Below, piece after piece: positions 27,387-36,342 of a stretch of 64,000 nt of DNA (positions are counted from its first letter, which is position 1; every line of letters starts with the position of its first letter). The stretch lies in contig NZ_RZOY02000007.1 in assembly GCF_004022705.2 (NCBI RefSeq), forward strand, positions 186,001-250,000, read 5' to 3'. Origin of the DNA: Mesorhizobium sp. M2D.F.Ca.ET.226.01.1.1. Lineage in GTDB: Bacteria; Pseudomonadota; Alphaproteobacteria; Rhizobiales; Rhizobiaceae. The translations under genes and the position numbers were made by a program. The notes below the pieces were generated by a model. It saw only the letters and a program-made list of their open reading frames with translations, had not been told where the DNA came from and searched no databases.

Positions 27387-28856
27387 CTAACGCGCCAAGC
27401 CGAAAATCGCGTCGCAGTCGAGATGCCTCTCCAGCTCGGCAGCGACCTCATCCAGCGCCTTCTCGACCTCGGCGCGATAATCGATGCCACCGCCTTTGAC
27501 GCCAAGGCTCTCCAGATAGGCTGCGCGAAAAGCGTCGGCGGAAAACAGCCCGTGCAGATAGGTGCCGATCACCTTGCCGTCGGCGGAAACGGCGCCGTCC
27601 TCGGCGCCGTTGAGGATCGTCGACGGCCGCGCCGTGTCCGGGCCGGTGGTGCGGCCGAGATGGATCTCGTAGCCTTCGAGAGGCAGATCGAACTGCACCG
27701 AATGCGCGCTTGAATTGCGCACCGTCTTTTCCGGCTCCATCACCGTTTCGATATCGAGCAGGCCGAGGCCCTGTGCCTCGGTCACACTGCCTTCGATGCC
27801 GTCGGGATCGCGCACCATGCGGCCGAGCATCTGGTAACCGCCGCAGATGCCAACGACATGGCCGCCGCGCTTGCGGTGAGCGAGAAGATCGTGGTCCCAA
27901 CCATTCTCGCGGAATTTGATGAGATCACCGATCGTCGACTTCGAGCCGGGGATGACAACCAGCCCAGCGTCCTCCGGCAGCCTTTTGCCCGGCGGTACGA
28001 ACACCACCTCGACCTGCGGCTCGGCTTTCAGTGGATCGAGATCGTCGAAATTGGCGATGCGCGCCAGCATCGGCACCGCCACCTTCAGCGCCCGTTTCTC
28101 GCCGGAAGCGAGGCGTTCGAGCACGACCGAATCCTCGGATGGCAGCCGGCCGGCCGCCTTCAACCATGGTACGACGCCGAAGCAGCGCCAGCCGGTGAAC
28201 TTTTCGATCGCCTTGATGCCGTCGTCGAACAACGAGACATCGCCACGGAACTTGTTGATGAGGTAGCCGGCGATCATGCGCCGGTCGTCCTCCGGCAGGA
28301 TAAGATGCGTGCCGGCGACGGAGGCGATGACGCCGCCACGATCGATGTCGCCGACCAGGATCACGGGCACATTGGCGCGCGTCGCAAAGCCCATATTGGC
28401 GATGTCGCGGGTCCTGAGATTGATCTCAGCGGGTGAGCCCGCGCCCTCGACGATGACCAGGTCGGCGCCCTGGCCAACCTTGGCCCAGGAATCGAGCACC
28501 GCCTCCATCAGTCCGGCTTTCATCGTCTGGTAGTCGCGCGCCCGCGCCTCGCCAAAAACCTTGCCCTGCACCACCACTTGCGAGCCGATATCGCTCTGCG
28601 GCTTGAGCAGCACCGGGTTCATATGCACCGTCGGCCGAACCCCGCAGGCCAGCGCCTGCAGCCATTGCCCACGGCCGATCTCGCCTTCGCCGGCCTCGCC
28701 GGGAATGTCGGCGACGGCGGCATTGTTCGACATGTTTTGCGGCTTGAACGGCCTGACCTTCAGCCCGCGATTTGTGGCCGCGCGGCAAAGCCCGGCCACC
28801 AGAACGGTCTTGCCGACATCCGAACCAGTGCCCTGCAGCATGATCGCCTTGGCCAT
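27387..28856 (-). CDS. cobQ: Cobyric acid synthase
   Basis: 489 residues. CobQ amidates four side chains of adenosylcobyrinic acid diamide in cobalamin synthesis, using glutamine and ATP. The N-terminal dethiobiotin-synthetase-like P-loop is MLQGTGSDVGKT; the C-terminal class I glutaminase has the nucleophile Cys338 in GICGGYQMLG and a terminal histidine in IGTYLHGLF. The ATG at 28856 overlaps the stop of the cupin gene by one base (TGATG), so the two are translationally coupled. A cobalamin gene here fits the corrinoid-dependent enzymes elsewhere in the window, but no other cob genes are adjacent. Confidence 0.95.
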   Translation of the reverse strand: MAKAIMLQGTGSDVGKTVLVAGLCRAATNRGLKVRPFKPQNMSNNAAVADIPGEAGEGEIGRGQWLQALACGVRPTVHMNPVLLKPQSDIGSQVVVQGKVFGEARARDYQTMKAGLMEAVLDSWAKVGQGADLVIVEGAGSPAEINLRTRDIANMGFATRANVPVILVGDIDRGGVIASVAGTHLILPEDDRRMIAGYLINKFRGDVSLFDDGIKAIEKFTGWRCFGVVPWLKAAGRLPSEDSVVLERLASGEKRALKVAVPMLARIANFDDLDPLKAEPQVEVVFVPPGKRLPEDAGLVVIPGSKSTIGDLIKFRENGWDHDLLAHRKRGGHVVGICGGYQMLGRMVRDPDGIEGSVTEAQGLGLLDIETVMEPEKTVRNSSAHSVQFDLPLEGYEIHLGRTTGPDTARPSTILNGAEDGAVSADGKVIGTYLHGLFSADAFRAAYLESLGVKGGGIDYRAEVEKALDEVAAELERHLDCDAIFGLAR

Positions 28857-29473
28857 CAGCCCCTGCCTCTCAAGTCGATCATCGGGCCGATCGTCGACTT
28901 CTGCGCCAGCGGCCCACCGCGCCAAAGATAGAGCGCCATCAGCGGTTCCTTGCCGGTGCGCATGGCATGGCTGACATTCGATGCGTGGTGGATCACCTCG
29001 CCGGCGCCGCGACTATGAAAGTCTCCCTCGCCCATCCGCCACTCCGTGCCGCCGGTCAGGGGGATATAGATCTCCTCGGCGATGTGGTGGTGGTCGGGAT
29101 AGACGATGTTCGGCCCGAGCATCAGCAGGCCGCCCGCGACCTCGTCATTGACGAAATGCCCGCGCGTGCCGAACACTTCCAGCCAACCGTAATTGTCGAC
29201 AAAACCCTGACCGAAATCGGCAGCGGTATAGGTCTGTCCCCAGCGCAGTTCGTCCCGATGGTCGGCAACGAACCGCGTCAGCGGCTTGGCGTCCGCCGGT
29301 GCAAGCTCGGCGATGCGATCGAGATAGCGGAGGGAGCCAAGCGCGCGCGGTTCTAACGGGCGGACCGGCATGTCCCAGCCGACGCGCGCGACTTCGTGCG
29401 CGACCAGATCACTGCCGACGCCGGCAAGATAGCCGTGGAATCGCTCCAGCAACTCATCGAAAATTGTCGGCAC
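28856..29473 (-). CDS. DddL-like cupin (DMSP lyase family PF16867)
   Basis: 205 residues from a GTG start (GGAGC site 8 bp upstream). The C-terminal half is a cupin with metal-binding residues in YPDHHHIAEEIYIPLTG (His128/130, Glu133/134, Tyr136) and a second-motif histidine in SNVSHAMRTG (His169). This is the layout of the DMSP-lyase cupin group that includes DddL, DddQ and DddW. Those enzymes cleave dimethylsulfoniopropionate to dimethyl sulfide and acrylate, but many cupin members outside marine bacteria have no shown DMSP activity. The stop codon overlaps the cobQ start. Confidence 0.75.
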   Translation of the reverse strand: MPTIFDELLERFHGYLAGVGSDLVAHEVARVGWDMPVRPLEPRALGSLRYLDRIAELAPADAKPLTRFVADHRDELRWGQTYTAADFGQGFVDNYGWLEVFGTRGHFVNDEVAGGLLMLGPNIVYPDHHHIAEEIYIPLTGGTEWRMGEGDFHSRGAGEVIHHASNVSHAMRTGKEPLMALYLWRGGPLAQKSTIGPMIDLRGRG

Positions 29474-29612
29474 GCAAGAGCTCCGTTAGTCATTCCATGC
29501 ACAGCCGGTTCTCAACGGCCCGGGTTGCGCGGCGGCATCATTGGTCTAGATTGAACGGCGCGCAAAGCCAAAAACGACAGGCCAGAAGGCCTGAAACGAC
29601 AGGGAGCACGCC

Positions 29613-30779
29613 ATGGACGCGGCAGTCGATGCGGGCACTGGCCAGTTCGAACTCACCGAGGAACAGCGCGCCATCCAGGAGATGGCCCAGGCCTTCGCGG
29701 CGGACCGCGTCGCGCCCAACGCGCTCGATTGGGACAAGGCAAAGCACTTTCCCGCCGATGTGATCCGCGAGACCGGCCCGCTGGGCCTCGGCGGCATCTA
29801 TGTGCGCGACGATGTCGGCGGCTCGGCGCTTGGGCGGCTCGATGCCGTTCTGATCTTCGAGGCGCTTGCCCACGCCGATCCGGCCTTCTCCTCCTTCATT
29901 TCCATCCACAACATGGCGGCCTCGATGATCGACCGCTTTGGCTCGGACGAGCAGCGCCAGCGTTTCCTGCCGAAACTGACCTCGATGGAGTGGCTGGCGA
30001 GCTATTGCCTGACCGAGCCGGGCTCGGGCTCGGACGCCGCCGCGCTGAAGACGCGCGCGGTGAAAAGCGGTGACGACTACGTGCTCAACGGCGCCAAGCA
30101 GTTCATTTCCGGCGCCGGCGACAGCGACCTCTATGTCGTGATGGCGCGCACCGGTGCCGATGGCCCGAAAGGCATCTCGACCTTCGTGGTGCCGAAGGAC
30201 GCGCCCGGCCTCTCTTTCGGCGCCAACGAGCACAAGATGGGCTGGCACATGCAGTCGACCCGCCAGGTCATCTTCGAGGATTGCAAGGTGCCGGCCGAGA
30301 ACCTGCTTGCGGCGGAAGGCGCCGGCTTCGGCATCGCCATGGCGGGACTCGATGGCGGCCGCCTCAACATCGCCGCCTGCTCGCTGGGCGGCGCGCAGTC
30401 GGCGCTCGACGAGGCGCTCGCTTACACTTCGGAGCGCAAAGCTTTCGGCTCGAAGATCAACCAGTTCCAGGCGCTGCAGTTCAGGCTTGCCGACATGGAG
30501 ACGGAGCTGCAGGCCGCCCGCATCTTCCTCTACGCCGCCGCCTCGAAGCTCGACCGCAAGGCGCCGGACGCCGGTAAATGGTCGGCGATGGCCAAGCGCT
30601 TCGTCACCGATATCGGCTTCGACATTGCCAACCAGGCGCTGCAGCTGCATGGCGGCTACGGCTATCTGCACGATTACGGCATCGAGAAGCTGGTGCGGGA
30701 TCTCCGCGTCCACCAGATCCTCGAAGGCACCAACGAGATCATGCGCGTCATCATAGCGCGGGCGCTGATTGGGCGCTAA
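29613..30779 (+). CDS. Acyl-CoA dehydrogenase, probably isobutyryl-CoA/short branched-chain type
   Basis: 388 residues with an AGGGAG site before the ATG. Typical acyl-CoA dehydrogenase: SYCLTEPGSGSDA (about 131-143) binds FAD/substrate, and the catalytic base is the glutamate of QILEGTNEIMR near 368, with LQLHGGYGY before it. The next gene, 24 bp downstream, is 3-hydroxyisobutyrate dehydrogenase, so the pair belongs to valine degradation: isobutyryl-CoA oxidation first, then oxidation of 3-hydroxyisobutyrate. The intervening hydratase and thioesterase are not in the window. Confidence 0.88.
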   Translation: MDAAVDAGTGQFELTEEQRAIQEMAQAFAADRVAPNALDWDKAKHFPADVIRETGPLGLGGIYVRDDVGGSALGRLDAVLIFEALAHADPAFSSFISIHNMAASMIDRFGSDEQRQRFLPKLTSMEWLASYCLTEPGSGSDAAALKTRAVKSGDDYVLNGAKQFISGAGDSDLYVVMARTGADGPKGISTFVVPKDAPGLSFGANEHKMGWHMQSTRQVIFEDCKVPAENLLAAEGAGFGIAMAGLDGGRLNIAACSLGGAQSALDEALAYTSERKAFGSKINQFQALQFRLADMETELQAARIFLYAAASKLDRKAPDAGKWSAMAKRFVTDIGFDIANQALQLHGGYGYLHDYGIEKLVRDLRVHQILEGTNEIMRVIIARALIGR

Positions 30780-30802
30780 TCAGACTTTTGGGAGAGAGAC
30801 AA

Positions 30803-31687
30803 ATGAGCACCATCGCCTTCATCGGCTTGGGCAATATGGGCAATCCGATGGCTGCCAATCTGGTCAAGGCGGGGCATGCGGTGCTGGGCTTCGACCTTGT
30901 GCCCGAAAACCTTACGGTGGCGAAAGAGCACGGCATTACCGTCATGGCCAATGCCGTCGCTGCGGTGAAGGACGCGGACGTGGTGATCACCATGTTGCCT
31001 GCCGGCAAGCATGTGCTGTCGGTTTACGAAGACATCGCGCCGAAAGCCAAGAAAGGCGCGCTGTTCATCGATTCCTCGACGATCGATGTCGAATCGGCGC
31101 GCAAGGCGCATGCCATTGCCGCCAAGCATGGCCTGCCCTCGATCGACGCGCCTGTCTCGGGCGGCACCGGTGGCGCGGCGGCCGGCACGCTGACCTTCAT
31201 GGCCGGCGGCTCCGATGAGGCTTTCGCCACCGCCGAACCGATCCTGAAGCCGATGGCCGGGCGCGTCGTCCATTGCGGCGGCGACGGCGCCGGCCAGGCG
31301 GCCAAGATCTGCAATAACATGATCCTCGGCATCTCGATGATCGGCGTCGCCGAGGCCTTCGTGCTGGCCGAAAAGCTCGGCCTGTCGCACCAGGCGCTGT
31401 TCGACGTCGCCTCCACTTCGTCCGGCCAATGCTGGTCGCTCACCACCTATTGCCCCGTGCCCGGTCCGGTGCCTGCGTCGCCCGCCAACCGCGATTACAA
31501 GCCCGGCTTTGCTGCTGCTCTGATGCTGAAAGACCTGAAACTGTCGCAGGAAGCCGCGCAGAGCGCGGGCGCCGTGACCCCGCTCGGCGCCGAGGCCACG
31601 CAACTTTATGCGCTGTTCAACGCGCAAGGGCATGCCGGCGTCGATTTTTCCGGCATCATAAATTTCCTGCGCGGCAATAAAAGCTAA
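30803..31687 (+). CDS. mmsB: 3-hydroxyisobutyrate dehydrogenase
   Basis: 294 residues from ATG 30803 (site GGGAGAGAG). Beta-hydroxyacid dehydrogenase family: N-terminal FIGLGNMGNPMAANL for NAD binding, substrate loop DAPVSGGTGGAAAGTLTFM (about 117-135) and catalytic lysine in GAGQAAKICNNM (about 171). It oxidises 3-hydroxyisobutyrate to methylmalonate semialdehyde in valine breakdown. It follows the acyl-CoA dehydrogenase in what looks like one operon. Confidence 0.92.
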   Translation: MSTIAFIGLGNMGNPMAANLVKAGHAVLGFDLVPENLTVAKEHGITVMANAVAAVKDADVVITMLPAGKHVLSVYEDIAPKAKKGALFIDSSTIDVESARKAHAIAAKHGLPSIDAPVSGGTGGAAAGTLTFMAGGSDEAFATAEPILKPMAGRVVHCGGDGAGQAAKICNNMILGISMIGVAEAFVLAEKLGLSHQALFDVASTSSGQCWSLTTYCPVPGPVPASPANRDYKPGFAAALMLKDLKLSQEAAQSAGAVTPLGAEATQLYALFNAQGHAGVDFSGIINFLRGNKS

Positions 31688-31779
31688 GCACCTGCTTTCG
31701 AACGGTTATTAGCGGATTTTTTCGACCCAAAGCCGGCAAATTTAGATTTGCTTAAGGTCTCGCTAACTCACCGGTAACG

Positions 31780-31935
31780 ATGTGCCTTTAAAACGGATTG
31801 CGAGGCGGACATCGCGTCTGCCCGGCGCTCCGGATCAGGTCTCGCGTACCGGAGCCCGTAAGTTTCGCAAGTATTCTTGTCGCGAAACGCCATGCGTATT
31901 TGGCAAAGCCGCGTTCCCGTTGGGGCGCGGTTTTT
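31780..31935 (+). ncRNA. Candidate structured small RNA or structured 3' UTR
   Basis: The 323-bp gap 31688-32010 between convergent genes has no supportable reading frame. On the plus strand it holds a 7-bp stem GCTCCGG/CCGGAGC (31827-31855), then a perfect 7-bp stem GTTTCGC/GCGAAAC (31862-31888), then a terminator hairpin with T5. Consecutive stems closed by a terminator suggest a small RNA. No family was recognised and no promoter was clear, so the 5' end is a guess. It could instead be the tail of the mmsB mRNA. Confidence 0.4.
31905..31935 (+). terminator. Rho-independent terminator
   Basis: Stem CCGCG/CGCGG (31909-31913 with 31926-31930) extended inward by CCC/GGG, flanked by AAA before and TTTTT (31931-31935) after. 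Confidence 0.75.
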
Positions 31936-32010
31936 GCGTTTTGGAGACATCACCCACGGCGTTCAGGAATGGACCGGGTGCCCATTGAGGAGCGCCCGGT
32001 CAATATCCCC

Positions 32011-33390
32011 TCAGCGCTTCCGCAAATCAGCGTCCGCGAGATCGAGCGCTTTGGCGATCCGATCACAGGCCATGTCGATCGTGTCGCGCGTCCAGATCAG
32101 CGGCGGCGACAGGATCATCGTGTCGCCGGTAGCGCGCAGCATCATGCCGTTGGCGATCGCATGGTCGCGCACGACGACCGCCGCACTTCCGGACGGCAGA
32201 TAGCGTTCCTTGGTCGCCTTGTCCTTGACGATCTCTATCGCGCCCATCAGGCCGATCGAACGCACCTCGCCGACCAGCCTGTGCCCGGCGATCCGCTCCT
32301 GCAGGGCCTGCGCGAAATAGGGTCCGGTGTCGTTCTTGACGCGCTCGACCAGCCCTTCCTTCTCGATGATCTCGAGGTTCTTCAGCGCCACCGCGCAGGC
32401 CACAGGATGACCGGAATAGGTGTAGCCGTGATAGAACTCGCCGCCCTTCTCGACCAGCGTCCTGGCCACGCGATCGCCGACCAGCAGCGCCGACAGCGGC
32501 TGGTAGCCGGAGGTCAGCGCCTTGGCGGTGGTGATGGTGTCGGGCTCGATGCCGAAGGTCTGCGCCGCGAACCACTCGCCGGTCCGGCCATAGCCAGTGA
32601 TGACCTCGTCCAGCATCAAGAGCACATCGTATTTGCGACAGATGCGCTCGACTTCCGGCCAATAGCTCATCGGCGGGATTTTTACGCCGCCGGCACCCAT
32701 CACCGGTTCGCCGATGAAGGCGGCGACCTTGTCGGCGCCGGCTTCGAGGATCGCGTCCTCGACCGCCTTGGCCGCGCGGATGCCGAAATCATGGTCGCTC
32801 TCGCCGGGCAGCGCCAGCTCGTAAGCATAAGGCATCATCACATGGACGATGTTGGGCACCGCGCCGCCGAGCTGCTTGTGCATCGGCTCCATACCGCCGA
32901 GCGAGGTGCCGGCGATGGTCGAGCCGTGATAGGCCGACTTGCGCGAGATGACGCGGTTCTTCTCGGGCTTGCCTTCGAGCGCCCAGTAGTGGCGCACGAG
33001 CCTGAGGGCCGTGTCGTTGGCTTCCGAACCGGACGAGCCGTAAAAAACCTGGCTGACATGCTTGGGCGCCAGCTCGGCCAGCTTCTTGGACAACAGCACC
33101 GGTGTCGGCGTCGAGCATTTGAAGAAGGAGTTGTAGTAAGGCAGCTCCTTCATCTGCGCGTAGGCCGCCTCGGCCAGCTCGTCGCGGCCATAGCCGACAT
33201 TGACGCACCAAAGGCCCGCCATGCCGTCGAGGATTTCGGTGCCGTCGGCATCGTAGATGAACGGCCCCTTGGCATGAGTGATGATGCGCGAGCCTGCCTC
33301 GCGCAGCTCCTTGTGGTCGGTGAAGGGGTGAAGGTGATGCGCGGCGTCGATCTGCTGAAGCTGCTTCAGCGAATAGTTCTGATAGGTCAT
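32011..33390 (-). CDS. Class III (omega) PLP-dependent aminotransferase
   Basis: 459 residues from ATG 33390 (GAGGAAAG upstream). Class III aminotransferase of the omega-amino-acid:pyruvate type. The PLP phosphate-binding FYGSSGSEANDTA lies near 112-124, the Asp that contacts the pyridine nitrogen is in LMLDEVITGYGRTG, and Lys290 (TTAKALTSGY) forms the Schiff base. Substrates of close relatives include putrescine, beta-alanine, taurine and other terminal amines; the sequence does not decide. It is not in an obvious operon. Confidence 0.88.
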   Translation of the reverse strand: MTYQNYSLKQLQQIDAAHHLHPFTDHKELREAGSRIITHAKGPFIYDADGTEILDGMAGLWCVNVGYGRDELAEAAYAQMKELPYYNSFFKCSTPTPVLLSKKLAELAPKHVSQVFYGSSGSEANDTALRLVRHYWALEGKPEKNRVISRKSAYHGSTIAGTSLGGMEPMHKQLGGAVPNIVHVMMPYAYELALPGESDHDFGIRAAKAVEDAILEAGADKVAAFIGEPVMGAGGVKIPPMSYWPEVERICRKYDVLLMLDEVITGYGRTGEWFAAQTFGIEPDTITTAKALTSGYQPLSALLVGDRVARTLVEKGGEFYHGYTYSGHPVACAVALKNLEIIEKEGLVERVKNDTGPYFAQALQERIAGHRLVGEVRSIGLMGAIEIVKDKATKERYLPSGSAAVVVRDHAIANGMMLRATGDTMILSPPLIWTRDTIDMACDRIAKALDLADADLRKR

Positions 33391-33609
33391 GGATTTGATC
33401 TTTCCTCTTGAATCAATCCGGCAACGGCCGGGGCGGATTCTCAGAGGAAGGCGGGCGGCGAATAGCCGATGCGGGCGCACAGCCGCAAAAGCTCGGCGCG
33501 AAGGGTCCGCGGTGACGGCGTCACCGCGACCCCGAAGGCGCCAGATGTGCTGAAGCGGATCATGGCGGCAGCTTATGCCGCCCGAGGCCTAAAATTCAAG
33601 CCACCCCAG

Positions 33610-35685
33610 TCATGCAGTCTTACGGAGCGACCGCTGCAGAAAGATGTAACGCATCGCCGTTTGCGCCGCCTGCGGCCGGCGGTCGCCGCGCCCGCCATGG
33701 CCGCCCTCGGTCTCCTCGAAGAACAGCGTCCGGCCATGACCTGCCTCCTGCAGCCGCGCCGCCATCTTGCGTGCATGTCCGGGGTGCACGCGGTCGTCGG
33801 CGGTCGAGGTCATCAGCAGCACCGGCGGATAAGCGACGTTCGCCTCGACATGCTGATAGGGCGAATAGGCGCCAAGCCATTCCGCCTCCTCCGGCTTCGA
33901 CGGGTCGCCATATTCGGCGATCCACGAGGCGCCGGGCGGCAGTTCGGTGTAGCGCAGCATGTCGAGCAGCGGCACGTCGATGATGACGGCGCCGAACAGC
34001 TCGGGCCGCTGCGTCAGCGAGGTGCCGGTGAGCAGGCCGCCATTCGAGCCGCCCTGGATGCCGAGCTGCGCCGCGGTGGTGATGCCGCGCCCGACCACAT
34101 CTTCGGCGACCGCCGCGAAATCGTCGAAGGCGTTCTGGCGCTTGCCCTTGAGCGCCGCTTGATGCCAGGCCGGACCGAACTCGCCGCCGCCGCGGATATT
34201 GGCCTGGACATAGGCGTTGCCCTTGTCCAGCCAGAGCTTGCCGCGAATGCCGGCATAGCCGGGCAAAAGCGGCACTTCGAAGCCGCCATAGCCGTAGAGC
34301 AGCGCCGGCGCCGGCCCTTTCTGGTCGCGCCTCCGCACCACGAAGTAGGGGATCATCGTCCCGTCCTTCGAGCGCGCTTCGAACTGCTCCGAAACATACG
34401 GCGAGGCATCGAAACGGGCCGGCTGCGATTTCACGGTTTTGAGCGTCTCGCCATCGTCATCCGACCAGATGATCGAGCTCGGCGTCAGGAAATCGGTGAA
34501 GGAGAACGACACGCTGGAGCCGAAATGCTCGGCATGGCTGATGCCGACATTGCCGTTCTCGGGTAGAGCCACCGCCTTAAGCGACCAGCCATTTGCGGCG
34601 CGGTCGCAGGCGATGACCTTGCCGCGCACATTGTCCATCAGGTTGATGAACAGCCGGTCTTGCGTCCTCGCCAGCCCGGCGATCGAAACGCGATGCGCAG
34701 GCGCGAGCACGGTCTCGAATGGACCGAATTTGCCGGTCGCGATCCAGCGATCGAAATCGACCGAGTAAAGCCCGTCGGGCAGGCAACGTGTGCCGTCAGG
34801 TGCCGTCCACGGGCTGCGCACGCCGAAGACGAGCTGGCCTTTGAAGATCGCCGTGTCGGTGGCGTCGTCCGGCAGCGGAATGCGCCTGTTTTCGCCCGAA
34901 GCCAGGCGCAGGAAACTGTGCGAGGTGAAGAAGTCGAGCGTCTTGCCGAGCAGCACATGCCGCTTGTCGCCGTCATATTCGACACCGCCGCCGACCGCGA
35001 GATGCTGCTTCTCGCCTTCGAAGATCGGCGTCGCATCCTCGAGCTTCGTGCCGCGTCGCCAGAGTTTGATGACGCGCGGATAGCCGGACTGGGTCTTGTC
35101 CTCTTCCTCGAAAGCCGCCGAGACGAGCACCGCGTCCTTGTCCAGCCAGGAAAAGCCAGACTTGGACGCCGGAGCGCGAAACCCGTCCTCGACGAAGGAT
35201 TTCGTCGCGATGTCGAACTCGCGCATCTCGCTGGCGTCGCCGCCATCCGGCGACATAAAGAGCAGGCAGCGATCGAAATCCGGATAGAGCCGGCTGGCGC
35301 CGCCGAACACCCACTTCACGCCTTCTTTCGCCGACAGCTGATCGAAGTCGATGATCGTTTCCCAATCCGGCCTGTCGGTCTTGTAGGATGAGACCGACGT
35401 CCGCCGCCACAGGCCGAGCGCATTGGTCTTGTCCTGCCAGAAATTATAGACGTAACCGGCAAGTGCGGCCCCGACCGGCATGTTGTCTTCGGCCGTCATC
35501 AGGTCGAGGGCGGTCTCGAACGTCGCCTGATAGGACGGATCGCCCTGCAGTTCGGCGACCGTCAACGCATTCTGGCGATGGACCCAGTCGAGCGCTTCCT
35601 TGCCGTTGCGATCCTCCAGCCAAAGGAAATTGTCTTCGGCCTTGTCGGCCAGGTCAGGCTGCGCTTGTGCGTTCGATTGGGTCAT
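33610..35685 (-). CDS. Prolyl oligopeptidase family S9 serine peptidase
   Basis: 691 residues from ATG 35685 (site GGAGA); the frame continues upstream without support. An N-terminal seven-bladed propeller (about 70-410) precedes the alpha/beta-hydrolase domain with Ser547 in QGGSNGGLLTG, an Asp in STADDRVHPGH and the His in TEGGHGGRGD. There is no signal peptide, so it is cytoplasmic. It cleaves short peptides after proline or a related residue; exact specificity is open. It stands alone between unrelated genes. Confidence 0.9.
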   Translation of the reverse strand: MTQSNAQAQPDLADKAEDNFLWLEDRNGKEALDWVHRQNALTVAELQGDPSYQATFETALDLMTAEDNMPVGAALAGYVYNFWQDKTNALGLWRRTSVSSYKTDRPDWETIIDFDQLSAKEGVKWVFGGASRLYPDFDRCLLFMSPDGGDASEMREFDIATKSFVEDGFRAPASKSGFSWLDKDAVLVSAAFEEEDKTQSGYPRVIKLWRRGTKLEDATPIFEGEKQHLAVGGGVEYDGDKRHVLLGKTLDFFTSHSFLRLASGENRRIPLPDDATDTAIFKGQLVFGVRSPWTAPDGTRCLPDGLYSVDFDRWIATGKFGPFETVLAPAHRVSIAGLARTQDRLFINLMDNVRGKVIACDRAANGWSLKAVALPENGNVGISHAEHFGSSVSFSFTDFLTPSSIIWSDDDGETLKTVKSQPARFDASPYVSEQFEARSKDGTMIPYFVVRRRDQKGPAPALLYGYGGFEVPLLPGYAGIRGKLWLDKGNAYVQANIRGGGEFGPAWHQAALKGKRQNAFDDFAAVAEDVVGRGITTAAQLGIQGGSNGGLLTGTSLTQRPELFGAVIIDVPLLDMLRYTELPPGASWIAEYGDPSKPEEAEWLGAYSPYQHVEANVAYPPVLLMTSTADDRVHPGHARKMAARLQEAGHGRTLFFEETEGGHGGRGDRRPQAAQTAMRYIFLQRSLRKTA

Positions 35686-35788
35686 GCGGTCTCCGGAATT
35701 TGTCACGCTCGGTGCCACAAACATTGTCATGGCGCTACCGACATTCAATTGCAGCCGGTAAAAAGGACGAACGAAATCGTGCCATCGA

Positions 35789-36337
35789 GTGGGACCCCTC
35801 GTGCAGCGGCTATACATAGCGACGGAGAAGTTTGGCCCATCCGACGGTCCTCGTTGGGAGAGCTACGTCGCTTGGTCAGGCCTGACGCAACTGAACGAGG
35901 TGGTCACACTCGATGGAATGCTCTGCCCGGCAGCACTTGGCGAGATAAAGGACAGCTACTGGCCTCACATCGTCAACGAAGACTTCATGCTTGGCTTCTT
36001 CGTTGATCTGGATTTCCTCCTCTCTGAACTTCCGGATACGCAAGGCCTCAATATCCTCGGCGTGATCCGAAAACCATCGATCGATGTGCGCTCGCTCGAG
36101 TGGGGCGGGTTTGCGTTCCTCGGTTACGACCTCATGGACAAGGTCGTTGGCAACAGCGCGTTGAGCAATTGCGGCGGCTTTCCGGACGTTTTCGCGAACA
36201 CGGAACTATCCAATGTCGGGCTGTTGGAGGACTTCGATCGCGCAGTCGAAATTCGCGATCTGCTGCACAGTACACATCCCGAAGAGCGACACGCCGACTG
36301 CGATCTCTGGGCAATCTTCCGACGGCAAGAGCGCTGA
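35789..36337 (+). CDS. Hypothetical protein
   Basis: 182 residues if the GTG at 35789 is used, or 178 from the in-frame GTG at 35801 (MQRLYIATEKFGPSDG), which looks the more natural N-terminus. No known domain was recognised. It is soluble, acidic and rich in aromatic residues (WESYVAWSG, FMLGFFVDLDFLL). There is no membrane segment or signal. The base composition is somewhat less GC-rich than its neighbours, so it may be a recent acquisition. Confidence 0.6.
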   Translation: MGPLVQRLYIATEKFGPSDGPRWESYVAWSGLTQLNEVVTLDGMLCPAALGEIKDSYWPHIVNEDFMLGFFVDLDFLLSELPDTQGLNILGVIRKPSIDVRSLEWGGFAFLGYDLMDKVVGNSALSNCGGFPDVFANTELSNVGLLEDFDRAVEIRDLLHSTHPEERHADCDLWAIFRRQER

Positions 36338-36342
36338 GCCGC

